Assembly (NCBI GenBank): GCA_036782755.1
Contig: DAIPYL010000002.1
Location: 37,098-101,097 of the forward strand
DNA: 64,000 nt
Direction of reading: 5' to 3'
DNA from: Jeotgalicoccus sp036782755
Lineage (GTDB): Bacteria; Bacillota; Bacilli; Staphylococcales; Salinicoccaceae
Shown here one piece after another: positions 8,307 through 16,662 of the stretch. Made by a program: the position numbers and the translations under genes. How positions within the stretch are numbered: the first letter of the stretch is position 1; every line of letters starts with the position of its first letter. The notes below the pieces were generated by a model. It was given only the letters and a program-made list of their open reading frames with translations. It had not been told where the DNA came from and searched no databases.

Positions 8307-9127
8307 AGAAAATGTATACAGCAATAGGAGTCGGGATACTTGTCCTTGCAGGTTTAATCGCCGGTCTAATCTTAATGGTCTCAAAGGTTGAAAACGGACA
8401 TGTCGGTGTAATTTACAGCATTAACGGCGGAGTTCAGGAAGAAGTGCTCGGTCAGGGCTGGCACTTGGTGTATCCGACAGAACGCGTTATTGAATACCCG
8501 GTTCGTACACAGAATAAAAACTACGAATCTCTTGCAGTCGCAACGATTGACGGTAAAACAATCAACATGCCGGTTTCTCTTAACTACCATGTAGACAGTG
8601 AAAAGGCATCGGCAGTTTATAAGAAATTCGGTAACATTACTATTGAAGATCTTGAAGAAGGTTACATAAAAACACGTATTAATGATGCATTGCGTCAGAC
8701 GATTTCCGAGTACACTGTAATTCAGGCATTCGGTGAACGCATCGGTGATATTAAACTTCAAACGATTGAAGTCGCGAAAGCGGATCTTGAAAAAGACGGC
8801 ATCATCATCGAGGATATTATGCTCAGCGCACCGCAGCCTGATGCTGAAACTCAAAAAGCAATCGACGACCGTGTGAAAGCAACCCAGGAACTCGAACGTA
8901 AGAAAACTGATAAACTGATTGCAACAGAAGAAGCGGAACGTAAACGTATTGAGGCGGAAGGTGAAGCGGAAGCCAACAGAGTCATTCAGGAATCACTGAG
9001 TGAAGAAGTACTCATGCAGCAGCTGATTGAAAAATGGAGCGGAACGCAGCCAATCTCGATTGGCGGCGACGGCGTCATGATTGATTTGCCTCAGCCGCAG
9101 CCTGAAGAAGAAACAGAAGAAGAGTAA
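8303..9127 (+). CDS. SPFH/prohibitin-family membrane protein
   Basis: The 274-residue protein has an N-terminal membrane span (about 5-28), then an SPFH domain beginning VENGHVGVIYSINGGVQEEVLGQGWH. A long charged coiled coil (about 185-240, ending in EAERKRIEAEGEAEANRVIQ) follows, and then an acidic Pro/Glu tail. The organisation is that of prohibitin/HflC-like scaffold proteins, which form oligomeric rings on the membrane. No FtsH or NfeD-like partner is adjacent; only the overlapping small coiled-coil gene is. The function in this organism is unknown. Confidence 0.9.
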   Translation: MKKMYTAIGVGILVLAGLIAGLILMVSKVENGHVGVIYSINGGVQEEVLGQGWHLVYPTERVIEYPVRTQNKNYESLAVATIDGKTINMPVSLNYHVDSEKASAVYKKFGNITIEDLEEGYIKTRINDALRQTISEYTVIQAFGERIGDIKLQTIEVAKADLEKDGIIIEDIMLSAPQPDAETQKAIDDRVKATQELERKKTDKLIATEEAERKRIEAEGEAEANRVIQESLSEEVLMQQLIEKWSGTQPISIGGDGVMIDLPQPQPEEETEEE

Positions 9128-9142
9128 TTAAATATTAAACTT

Positions 9143-9188
9143 TACCCGTACGTCAGACTTCAGAAGAAGCCGGCTTACGGGTATTTTT
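9143..9188 (+). terminator. Probable terminator after the SPFH gene
   Basis: TACCCGTA (9143-9150) and TACGGGTA (9176-9183) form a stem with a 25-base loop, followed by TTTTT. The long loop makes it less certain than the other terminators. Confidence 0.55.
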
Positions 9189-9299
9189 ATGTGCAGCTGT
9201 ATATATGTGTGTTTATGCAAAATGCAGTATGATATAATATTATCGATAACAAACATTAGAAAAGGTTAATTTGCAGCCGGGAAAATACTATAATAACAC

Positions 9300-9329
9300 T
9301 TGTATTTTCACACGGAATTTGCTTATAAT
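9300..9329 (+). promoter_or_regulatory. Predicted promoter of the Asp23-like/fakA operon
   Basis: TTGTAT (9300-9305) and TATAAT (9324-9329), 18 bp apart, 27 bp upstream of the Asp23-like gene's ATG, which has a GGGAGGCG ribosome site. Confidence 0.55.
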
Positions 9330-9356
9330 TAAATGATGTATTGGGAGGCGAAATAA

Positions 9357-9725
9357 ATGGCGCTGGAAATTGAAAATGAATTAGGCAAAATTGAAATTTC
9401 TACAGACGTAATAGCAAACATTGCTGGCAGTACTGTCGTCGAATCTTACGGCGTAGTCGGTATGGCTTCTAAAAACCAGGTCCGTGACGGATTTGCGGAA
9501 CTGCTTGGTAAAGAAAATTATTCACGCGGAGTTATCGTTGAACACAACGAAGGTAAACTGACGATTGAATTATATATCATCGTAAGTTACGGTGTGAAGA
9601 TTTCAGAAGTGGCAGCAAACGTACAATCAACTGTAAAATATAAACTTGAAAAAACATTAGGCTTAAGTATTGAAGCTGTAAATATACACGTACAAGGTGT
9701 ACGCATTATCGGCGGAGACGAATAG
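9357..9725 (+). CDS. Asp23/YloU family envelope stress protein
   Basis: A 122-residue DUF322/Asp23 family protein, recognised by the start IETELGK-like segment (EIENELGKIEISTDVIANIAG), the VVGMASK block and the C-terminal VNIHVQGVRI. In Firmicutes this YloU-type gene always accompanies the fakA/yloV gene, as here, ending just before it. The function is not established; family members are linked to cell envelope homeostasis. The start has a strong ribosome site. Confidence 0.9.
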   Translation: MALEIENELGKIEISTDVIANIAGSTVVESYGVVGMASKNQVRDGFAELLGKENYSRGVIVEHNEGKLTIELYIIVSYGVKISEVAANVQSTVKYKLEKTLGLSIEAVNIHVQGVRIIGGDE

Positions 9726-9746
9726 TTGGGGAGGATTTACAATACA

Positions 9747-11402
9747 ATGGATAAGATAGATGGCTTAATGTTCCGCCAGATGATTTTGAGCGGGGCACGT
9801 AATCTGAAAAAGAATGCTGATTATGTAGATTCATTAAACGTTTTCCCCGTTCCGGACGGTGATACGGGTACTAATATGAATCTTTCGATGTCTTCAGGTG
9901 CAGCTGAGGTTGAACCGCTTGATGACGCTCATATCGGGAACGTGGGGAAACATTTCTCTAAAGGACTCCTTATGGGTGCACGCGGAAACTCGGGTGTTAT
10001 TCTGTCTCAATTATTTAGAGGTTTCTCTAAAGCGATTGAATCAAAAGAGGAAATCGACAGAGTGGAATTTATTGAAGCGTTAAAACAGGGCGTTAACACT
10101 GCATATAAAGCAGTAATGAAACCTGTCGAAGGTACAATTTTAACTGTGGCAAAAGACGCAGGAACTAAAGCAGAAGAGTTTAGAGAGAGCGATGCATCGA
10201 TGATCGATGTCATGACAGCAACGCTTGAAGAAGCCAAAGCTTCACTTCAGCGCACACCTGACCTCCTGCCTGTACTGAAAGAAGTCGGTGTTGTCGATTC
10301 AGGCGGACAGGGACTCGTTTACGTATATGAAGGTTTCCTGAGTGCAATGACAGGCGAAGAAATCGCAGAAGATCCTGCACAGGCAGCTGCATCTTTCGCT
10401 GACGACGGCCATGATCACGACCACGATAACGATTTTAACGACTTTATGAGCGTTGATGACATTGAGTTCGGATACTGTACTGAATTCATGGTGCGTTTTG
10501 AAGATGATAAACGCCGGTTTAACGAAGATGAGTTTCGCAGCGAAATGAGCGAATTCGGTGACTCGCTGCTTGTAATTAACGATGATGAAATCGTTAAAGT
10601 TCACGTTCATACTGAGACTCCGGGTGAAGCATTTACATATGCTGCAACTTACGGTGAACTTATTAAGATGAAGGTTGAAAACATGCGCGAACAATTCAGA
10701 ACCGTCCACGGAGAAACGAATACAGCTGCAGCTGAAAAGCAGTCTTACGACACAGCGATTATTACGATCTCTTCAGGTGAAGGAATTAATGAACTGTTCA
10801 AGAGCATCGGAGTAACTCACGTTATTAACGGCGGCCAGACGATGAATCCGGCAACGGAAGACATCGTTAACATTATTAAAGACGAAGATGTTAAACAGGT
10901 AATTATTCTGCCGAACAATAAAAATATCATTATGGCAGCTGAACAGGCTGTGGAAGTTCTTGAGATTCCAGCAGCTGTCGTTGCTTCAACTTCTATTCCG
11001 GAAGGACTTGCGAGCATGCTGAGTTTCAATCCGGAAGCATCGCTCGAAGATAACAAAGCTGCAATGAGCGAGTCGCTGGAACATGTCCAGACAGGACAGG
11101 TGACATACTCTGTCCGGGACACTAAAATAGATGGTGTGGACATTAAGAAAAATCAGCATATGGGAATTGCCGAAGGTAAGATTATTACTGCCAGCGACAC
11201 TAAAAAGGATACGCTTCACACATTAATCACGAAGATGATCGATGAAGATACAGAAATCATTACGATTCTGATCGGTGAAGACGGTTCTGAAGAAGAAGTT
11301 GAATCAGTAGTTGAAGATATTGAAGGCACGCATGAGGATGTTGAATTCGAAATTCATAATGGTGCTCAGCCAGTCTACAGTTATCTAATATCTGTCGAGT
11401 AA
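9747..11402 (+). CDS. fakA: Fatty acid kinase catalytic subunit (DhaL domain, YloV family)
   Basis: The 551-residue protein has an N-terminal DhaL-type kinase domain (SLNVFPVPDGDTGTNM, GARGNSGVILSQLFRG, DSGGQGLVYVYEG) and a C-terminal half with the DegV-like fold of the YloV family. FakA phosphorylates fatty acids held by a FakB carrier so that PlsX/PlsY can use them. A His/Asp-rich linker (near residue 224, GHDHDHDND) joins the domains. The ATG at 9747 is preferred over the TTG at 9726 because GGGGAGG lies between them. plsX is also in this window; no fakB was seen. Confidence 0.92.
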   Translation: MDKIDGLMFRQMILSGARNLKKNADYVDSLNVFPVPDGDTGTNMNLSMSSGAAEVEPLDDAHIGNVGKHFSKGLLMGARGNSGVILSQLFRGFSKAIESKEEIDRVEFIEALKQGVNTAYKAVMKPVEGTILTVAKDAGTKAEEFRESDASMIDVMTATLEEAKASLQRTPDLLPVLKEVGVVDSGGQGLVYVYEGFLSAMTGEEIAEDPAQAAASFADDGHDHDHDNDFNDFMSVDDIEFGYCTEFMVRFEDDKRRFNEDEFRSEMSEFGDSLLVINDDEIVKVHVHTETPGEAFTYAATYGELIKMKVENMREQFRTVHGETNTAAAEKQSYDTAIITISSGEGINELFKSIGVTHVINGGQTMNPATEDIVNIIKDEDVKQVIILPNNKNIIMAAEQAVEVLEIPAAVVASTSIPEGLASMLSFNPEASLEDNKAAMSESLEHVQTGQVTYSVRDTKIDGVDIKKNQHMGIAEGKIITASDTKKDTLHTLITKMIDEDTEIITILIGEDGSEEEVESVVEDIEGTHEDVEFEIHNGAQPVYSYLISVE

Positions 11403-11409
11403 CAATATC

Positions 11410-11441
11410 AGCCGCATCGGTTAATACCGATGTGGCTTTTT
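11410..11441 (+). terminator. Terminator after fakA
   Basis: An 11-bp stem (AGCCGCATCGG with CCGATGTGGCT) with a TTAATA loop is followed by a T-run, eight bases after the fakA stop. Confidence 0.85.
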
Positions 11442-11462
11442 GCACTTTAGGAGGGGGAAACT

Positions 11463-12128
11463 ATGAAGTTTAAAAGCGTTTTTGATATAATCGGTCCTGT
11501 AATGGTCGGACCGTCATCATCACATACAGCAGGTGCAGCACGAATTGGTCTCTTAGCAAGAAGTTTATTCGGCGGTCAGCCGGACAAAGTGGACATTTAT
11601 CTTTACGGTTCATTCCGTGATACGTACCAGGGACACGCGACAGACGTTGCACTCCTCGGCGGTATTCTCGGCTATGATACCGACGACGAAAGAATAATTA
11701 ACGCTAAAGAAGAAGCGGTGAATAATAACTTAACGTATAACTTTATCGAAATGAACGAAGAACGCTCGCACCCGAATACGGCGGTGCTCCATCTTTATAA
11801 AGACGAAGAAGAACTCGTTATCGAAGGAGTGTCCATTGGCGGCGGGAAGATAGAGCTCGTGAGTATTAACGGCTACAACATTAATATTTCAGGGAACTAT
11901 CACGCGCTTCTCGTATTTCATAAAGATGAGTTCGGGACAATTGCACGTGTCACGACGAAACTCGGCGACGAACAGCTGAATATTTCGCAGATGAGCGTGT
12001 CCCGTAAAGAAAAGGGGCAGGTCGCTTTAATGACCGTTGAGCTCGATGATACAATTTCACTTGAAGCACTGGAAGAAATCAGAGCGGTTAAAGGTGTAGA
12101 CCGCGTAATTGAAATGACGGGAGGATAA
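11463..12128 (+). CDS. sdaAB: L-serine dehydratase, iron-sulfur-dependent, beta subunit
   Basis: A 221-residue beta subunit with the N-terminal GPSSSHTAGAARIG signature and a C-terminal ACT-like domain (ISQMSVSRKEKGQVALMTVELD). Together with the alpha subunit it deaminates serine to pyruvate and ammonia using a [4Fe-4S] cluster. A GGAGGGGG ribosome site precedes the ATG. The alpha gene starts four bases after its stop. This pair upstream of recG is also found in Staphylococcus. Confidence 0.95.
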   Translation: MKFKSVFDIIGPVMVGPSSSHTAGAARIGLLARSLFGGQPDKVDIYLYGSFRDTYQGHATDVALLGGILGYDTDDERIINAKEEAVNNNLTYNFIEMNEERSHPNTAVLHLYKDEEELVIEGVSIGGGKIELVSINGYNINISGNYHALLVFHKDEFGTIARVTTKLGDEQLNISQMSVSRKEKGQVALMTVELDDTISLEALEEIRAVKGVDRVIEMTGG

Positions 12129-12131
12129 CTC

Positions 12132-13007
12132 ATGTTTAACAGTATAAATCAATTAACAGAACGTGCGCTCTCAGAAGGTATTTCTCTGTCTGAAGTTATG
12201 ATGAGACAGGAAATGGAAGCAACGGGACAAAGTTATCTGGATATATATAATTTAATGAAAACAAACTTAACGACGATGGAAGGCGCTGTTGCTGAAGGAC
12301 TTGAAGGTGTTCATTCAACGACAGGTCTGACAGGTATGGATGCAGTGAAAATGCAGAAGTACATCGATTCGGGCAAAGGATTAAGCGGCGAGCTTAATTT
12401 ACTTGCGATTGCGAACGCAGTCAGCACGAACGAAGTGAACGCAGCGATGGGGAAAATCTGTGCCACACCGACAGCGGGTTCCGCCGGCGTCGTCCCGGGT
12501 GTATTATTTGCGATGGTGAAAAAAGATCCGTCAATTACAGAAGAACAGAAAATCCGATTCCTGTTTACTTCTGGTGCATTCGGTTTCGTCGTAGCGAATA
12601 ACGCAAGCATCTCAGGTGCTGCAGGCGGCTGCCAGGCGGAAGTCGGCAGCGCCAGCGCAATGGCGGCAGCCGCACTTGTAGAGCTCGCAGGCGGTACGCC
12701 TGACATGAGTGCGCATGCATTTGCGATTGCAATGAAGAATATGCTTGGACTTGTATGTGATCCGGTCGCAGGTCTCGTTGAAGTGCCTTGTGTTAAACGT
12801 AACGCAGCAGGTGCAACGAATGCACTGACCGCAGCGGATATGGCACTTGCAGGAATTGAATCACGTATTCCGGCAGACGAAGTTATCGAAGCAATGTACA
12901 AGATCGGCTTAACAATGCCGTCAGCATTACGCGAAACAGGACGCGGCGGACTTGCTGCAACTCCGACGGGAGAACGCTTAAAAGCTGAACTTTTCGGTGC
13001 GAAATAA
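12132..13007 (+). CDS. sdaAA: L-serine dehydratase, iron-sulfur-dependent, alpha subunit
   Basis: The 291-residue alpha subunit has the glycine/alanine-rich catalytic core. Its cluster cysteines are visible in CATPTAGSAGVVPG, in GGCQAEVGSA and in CDPVAGLVEVPCVKRN. It acts with the beta subunit just upstream. The stop codon overlaps the recG start (TAATG), so recG is translationally coupled to this pair. Confidence 0.95.
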   Translation: MFNSINQLTERALSEGISLSEVMMRQEMEATGQSYLDIYNLMKTNLTTMEGAVAEGLEGVHSTTGLTGMDAVKMQKYIDSGKGLSGELNLLAIANAVSTNEVNAAMGKICATPTAGSAGVVPGVLFAMVKKDPSITEEQKIRFLFTSGAFGFVVANNASISGAAGGCQAEVGSASAMAAAALVELAGGTPDMSAHAFAIAMKNMLGLVCDPVAGLVEVPCVKRNAAGATNALTAADMALAGIESRIPADEVIEAMYKIGLTMPSALRETGRGGLAATPTGERLKAELFGAK

Positions 13008-14974
13008 TGAGCGGCATACATGTCGTTCAAAGTCCTGACAGAAGTATTAAAGAATTAAAAGGTGTCGGCGACAAAGTAGCGGAGAAATTGTTCGGACTCG
13101 ATATTACGGGAATGAACGATGTGCTGTTCTGCCTGCCGGCAGGCTACATAGATCACAGCGTGGTCAATTTAAATGAAGCACCCGACGGTGCGAACATTAC
13201 AATTGAAGGCACGGTCAAAACAGAACCGCAGGTCGCCTTTTTCCGTAAAGGCAAAAGCCGTCTGACATTCTTTATGGATGTCGACGGTATTTACGTTAAA
13301 ATTACTTTCTTTAATCAGCCGTACTTAAAGAGCAAAATCATCAATGGTGAATTTGCACGGCTGTACGGTAAATTTAACCGCAACAAGCTGGAAATCAACG
13401 GCACAAAGCTGATTTTTGAAGCAGGCGGCGGCTACCAGGTGAAATATCCGCTCGGCGGTGTAATGCAGGCGAAGACATTCCAGAAAATTGTCCGTTCTGC
13501 ATTCGACACAGCAACATTTAATGTCGACCTGCCGGATGCGTTAAAGGCGAAGTATAAACTGATGCCGATCAGGGACGCGCTGCACGCACTTCATTTTCCG
13601 GACAGCCATGAAACTGTAACGGCAGCGCGGCGGACGGTTAAATTTTATGAACTGTATCATTACCAGCTTAAAATTATGGAACGCCGTCAGAAAGAACGTG
13701 TCAGAAGCGAGCGTTTTATCGTCGACTACGATATTGATAAGCTGAAGGTTTTTATCGATACACTGCCGTTTGAACTGACAGGCGACCAGAAGAAAAGCGT
13801 TAACGATATATGCCGTGACTTTAAGCAGAATATTTCGATGCACCGTCTCCTGCAGGGAGATGTGGGGAGCGGTAAAACGATTGTTGCCGGTATTTGCGTA
13901 TACGCGGTAAAAACAATCGGCGAGCAGAGTGCAGTAATGGTGCCGACTGAAGTGCTTGCGAACCAGCATTACGAAAGCTTTAAAGATACGTACGGTGATG
14001 AACTGACGATTGCGAAACTGACAGGGACAACAAAACCGGCAGAGAAGCGTGACATACTTGCGCGTCTCGCTGCCGGAGAGATTGATCTATTGGTCGGTAC
14101 ACACTCGCTGATTGAAGATGATGTGATATTCGATCGTCTGTCGTTCATTATTATCGATGAGCAGCACCGTTTCGGTGTAAATCAGCGCGATAAATTAAAC
14201 AATAAAGCATACCGTAAAAACGTGCTGTACATGACGGCAACACCGATTCCGAGAACTTTATCGATTACATCATACGGCGATATGGATGTCTCCGTTATAC
14301 GCGAAATGCCGGCAGGCCGTATTCCAATCGAGACGGAATGGCGGAGATTCAAAGAAATCGATTATGTACTCGATTTCGTAAAATCTGAAATCGATAAAGG
14401 GCACAGCGCCTATATCGTTGCGCCCCTGATTGAAGAATCGGAAACGCTCGATTTGAAAAACGTCTATGAAATTTATGAAATTTTTGAAGAATATTTCAGT
14501 CCGGAAGATGTTGTGCTCGTGCACGGCCGGATGAAAGCTGAAGAGAAAAATGAAGCAATGCGCTCGTTTGAAGCGCTTGAAAAGCCGCTGCTCGTATCGA
14601 CAACGGTAATCGAGGTCGGTATTAACGTGCCGAACGCGACTGCGATTGTTATTTTTAACGCCGAGCGTTTCGGACTGTCAACGCTGCATCAGCTGCGCGG
14701 ACGGGTCGGAAGAAGCAGCAAGAAGAGTTACTGTGTGCTGGTCAGCGACCCGGCAACGGAAAACGCGAAGCAGCGTATGGATATTATGACGAGCACGACT
14801 GACGGATTTGTCTTAAGTGAACGCGATCTTGAAATGCGCGGACCCGGAGATTACTTCGGAGTACGCCAGAGCGGACTGCCGCAGTTTAAAGTGGCGGATA
14901 TTACAGAAGACTACAGAATACTTGAAGTTGCACGCGATGAAGCAGTTAAAGTTTATGAGAGCAATAATTTATAG
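13007..14974 (+). CDS. recG: ATP-dependent DNA helicase RecG
   Basis: The 655-residue protein has an N-terminal wedge/OB domain, then superfamily 2 helicase motifs: GDVGSGKT (I), DEQH (II), MTATPIPRTL (III), VHGRM, TTVIEVGINVP and QLRGRVGRS (VI). RecG remodels stalled replication forks and Holliday junctions. It overlaps sdaAA by one base. In Staphylococcus fapR follows directly; here a sortase gene and a repeat array intervene. Confidence 0.97.
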   Translation: MSGIHVVQSPDRSIKELKGVGDKVAEKLFGLDITGMNDVLFCLPAGYIDHSVVNLNEAPDGANITIEGTVKTEPQVAFFRKGKSRLTFFMDVDGIYVKITFFNQPYLKSKIINGEFARLYGKFNRNKLEINGTKLIFEAGGGYQVKYPLGGVMQAKTFQKIVRSAFDTATFNVDLPDALKAKYKLMPIRDALHALHFPDSHETVTAARRTVKFYELYHYQLKIMERRQKERVRSERFIVDYDIDKLKVFIDTLPFELTGDQKKSVNDICRDFKQNISMHRLLQGDVGSGKTIVAGICVYAVKTIGEQSAVMVPTEVLANQHYESFKDTYGDELTIAKLTGTTKPAEKRDILARLAAGEIDLLVGTHSLIEDDVIFDRLSFIIIDEQHRFGVNQRDKLNNKAYRKNVLYMTATPIPRTLSITSYGDMDVSVIREMPAGRIPIETEWRRFKEIDYVLDFVKSEIDKGHSAYIVAPLIEESETLDLKNVYEIYEIFEEYFSPEDVVLVHGRMKAEEKNEAMRSFEALEKPLLVSTTVIEVGINVPNATAIVIFNAERFGLSTLHQLRGRVGRSSKKSYCVLVSDPATENAKQRMDIMTSTTDGFVLSERDLEMRGPGDYFGVRQSGLPQFKVADITEDYRILEVARDEAVKVYESNNL

Positions 14975-15004
14975 AACAGCGTGATGGAAGGGAGGGAATA
15001 TCTG

Positions 15005-15631
15005 TTGAGAATGTTAATAAGATCAGTCGGAATCTCAATGATACTGGCTGCGATAGTTCTGTTTTTCTGGCAGGATATCCGCGAATATTTTACTGATCAG
15101 GTCAACGACCGGTTAATTACTGCCTATCAGGAAGGTGACGATAACGTTAAGCTGAACCCGGCAGAAACATTCGTCACCGGTGTTGAACAGGATACGGGAG
15201 GAATTAATATCGGAGACGACATGGCCGGCGTACTTGAAATCTCCAGTGCAGATATTCTCGAACCCGTCTACCGCGGCCCTCTGACAGAAGAAAAACTCCG
15301 TAACGGTGTCAGTCTGCTGGAAGAAAGCGATCACCTTGATATGCAGAACATCCCGATAGCCGGTCACCGCGTCGAAGGCGCCGGCATCCGGTTCAACTAT
15401 TTAGACCGTGCAGGTATTGGTGATGAGATAAATTTCATTACCCGCGACGAAACACGCGTCTATGAAATCACCGAGATATTCGAAGTCGATCCGTCGGAAG
15501 TCGGTGTACTGGACCAGACCGAAGGTGACGTCCAGGAAATCACTCTTGTGACGTGTGAAGACTATAACCCGGATACACTGCTTTTTGAGAAGCGGCTGAT
15601 TGTTAAGGCTGAGCTGGTTGAAGAGGAGTAA
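15005..15631 (+). CDS. srtA: Class A sortase
   Basis: A 208-residue protein with an N-terminal signal anchor (hydrophobic stretch about 3-22). The sortase barrel shows the catalytic His in IAGHR, the catalytic Cys in TLVTCEDY and the Arg in FEKRLIV. This pattern fits SrtA, which attaches LPXTG proteins to peptidoglycan from the outer face of the membrane. The TTG at 15005 is chosen because GGGAGGG lies eight bases before it; an ATG at 15011 is the alternative. It begins 30 bp after recG. No LPXTG substrate is in the window. Confidence 0.85.
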   Translation: MRMLIRSVGISMILAAIVLFFWQDIREYFTDQVNDRLITAYQEGDDNVKLNPAETFVTGVEQDTGGINIGDDMAGVLEISSADILEPVYRGPLTEEKLRNGVSLLEESDHLDMQNIPIAGHRVEGAGIRFNYLDRAGIGDEINFITRDETRVYEITEIFEVDPSEVGVLDQTEGDVQEITLVTCEDYNPDTLLFEKRLIVKAELVEEE

Positions 15632-15656
15632 TTTTGTATTTAATACAATGATTTTA

Positions 15657-15699
15657 GCATCCGAATCCCTTTATCGAGCGGATTTGGATGCTTTTTTTT
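15657..15699 (+). terminator. Strong terminator after the sortase gene
   Basis: A 12-bp stem (GCATCCGAATCC with GGATTTGGATGC), an 11-base loop and a run of eight T. It closes the sdaAB-sdaAA-recG-sortase unit. Confidence 0.9.
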
Positions 15700-15705
15700 G
15701 GTTGT

Positions 15706-15789
15706 GGACGACGATGAGAAGAGTTCATTGTCGTCCGCAGTATCCCGGACGACAGTGTGGGAATTTCAATGACGTCCGGGAGTTTTTTT
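15706..15789. repeat. 41-bp-period hairpin repeat, family B, two units
   Basis: Unit one (15706-15746) is a 31-base inverted repeat, GGACGAC pairing with GTCGTCC with inner ATGA/TCAT, plus a 10-base linker ending CCC. Unit two starts exactly 41 bp later (15747). Its hairpin, extended by CCC/GGG, is followed by AGTTTTTTTA, so it could also terminate transcription. The same family occurs at 30985-31155. The rest of 15632-16013 holds the terminator above and the doubtful ORF below. Confidence 0.8.
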
Positions 15790-16023
15790 ATCTTGTTTGG
15801 TGCCGGCACTGTCACAGTGTCCGATAAACTGCTCAAGCTCAACCAGCCGCTCCTGGTTGAGGGGAAACGATCCAAAACTGCCAGCCAGCACGATAAAGCT
15901 CAAGACCCCTAACCATACTCCTGATAAATACCAAACTTCAATCAGTTCACCAGCCAAACCGCCGCCCGCATTCCCAAAATCCATCCAAATTAAAAAATTC
16001 TTTTCTAAATTAATTGAAATCAT
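15766..16023 (-). CDS. Doubtful small hydrophobic ORF
   Basis: An 85-codon minus-strand frame encodes a likely membrane segment (VWLGVLSFIVLAGSFGSF) and a polar tail that runs into the family B repeat. Codon choice looks plausible, but there is no good ribosome site at its ATG or at the internal ATG. It overlaps no real gene. It may be a genuine small membrane protein, a remnant, or chance. I do not recognise it. Confidence 0.25.
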   Translation of the reverse strand: MISINLEKNFLIWMDFGNAGGGLAGELIEVWYLSGVWLGVLSFIVLAGSFGSFPLNQERLVELEQFIGHCDSAGTKQDKKTPGRH

Positions 16024-16042
16024 GAGCCAGGTTTTATATACT
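16014..16042 (+). promoter_or_regulatory. Predicted promoter of the fapR-plsX-fabD-fabG operon
   Basis: TTGAAA (16014-16019) and TATACT (16037-16042) are 17 bp apart. The FapR operator lies 24 bp downstream, ahead of fapR itself. Confidence 0.65.
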
Positions 16043-16065
16043 GATTCTAGTGTTATATATAGATA

Positions 16066-16082
16066 TTAATACCAACTACTAA
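16066..16082. promoter_or_regulatory. FapR operator
   Basis: The 17-bp TTAATACCAACTACTAA fits the known FapR box (TTAGTACCTAGTACTAA as remembered) at 14 of 17 positions, with the mismatches in or near the variable centre. It lies just after the predicted promoter and 13 bp before the fapR ATG. In the known system FapR bound here represses until malonyl-CoA releases it, so this operon is probably autoregulated by fatty acid demand. Confidence 0.8.
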
Positions 16083-16095
16083 AAGAGGAATCAGA

Positions 16096-16659
16096 ATGGT
16101 GAAGCTAAAAAAACAGGAACGTCAATCGAGTTTGGAGTCTCATATTTCCGAGGACCCGTTTTTAACGGATGAGCAGCTTGCAAATATTTTCGGTGTATCG
16201 ATACAGACGATACGTCTCGACCGGCTGGAACTGAACATTCCTGAGCTGCGTGCCCGCATTAAAAATGTAGCGCGTGAAGGTGTCGATAAGATCCGCTCAC
16301 TGTCTATTCAGGAAGTAGTCGGCGAGATTATCGATATTGAACTGAATGAGAGCGCGCTGTCGCTTTTTATCGTAGAGGAGAGTCACGTGTTCGAAAAGAA
16401 TCATATTGCACGCGGTCATTTTCTGTTCGCCCAGGCGAACTCGCTTTGTGTTGCTTTAATCGATGAGCCGCTGGCATTAACGCAGCATGCGGCTGTGGAT
16501 TTCAAGCGCCCGGCGAAATTAAACGATAAAGTTATTGCGAAAGCGAAAGTAACAGCGATGGATAACAATAAAGCGCACATCGAAGTGGAATCAAAAGTCG
16601 ATGGCAAAGTAATTTTTACTGGTAAATTTGAAATGTATTATAAAGATGAAGGTGAATAA
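16096..16659 (+). CDS. fapR: Fatty acid and phospholipid biosynthesis repressor FapR
   Basis: The 187-residue protein has an N-terminal DeoR-like helix-turn-helix (LTDEQLANIFGVSIQTIRLDRLELNIPE, shown here in part) and a C-terminal hot-dog fold domain that binds malonyl-CoA in this family (FEKNHIARGHFLFAQANSL region). It represses lipid synthesis genes when malonyl-CoA is low. It heads the plsX-fabD-fabG-acpP run and has a FapR operator in its own upstream region. AAGAGG precedes the ATG. Confidence 0.96.
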   Translation: MVKLKKQERQSSLESHISEDPFLTDEQLANIFGVSIQTIRLDRLELNIPELRARIKNVAREGVDKIRSLSIQEVVGEIIDIELNESALSLFIVEESHVFEKNHIARGHFLFAQANSLCVALIDEPLALTQHAAVDFKRPAKLNDKVIAKAKVTAMDNNKAHIEVESKVDGKVIFTGKFEMYYKDEGE

Positions 16660-16662
16660 ACG

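Noticed and set aside
12311..13030. Long minus-strand ORF opposite sdaAA (and similar ones at 16788-17468 and 26088-26738)
   Set aside because: They are antisense shadows of strongly conserved genes, with low-complexity Ser/Ala/Ile-rich translations and no ribosome sites.
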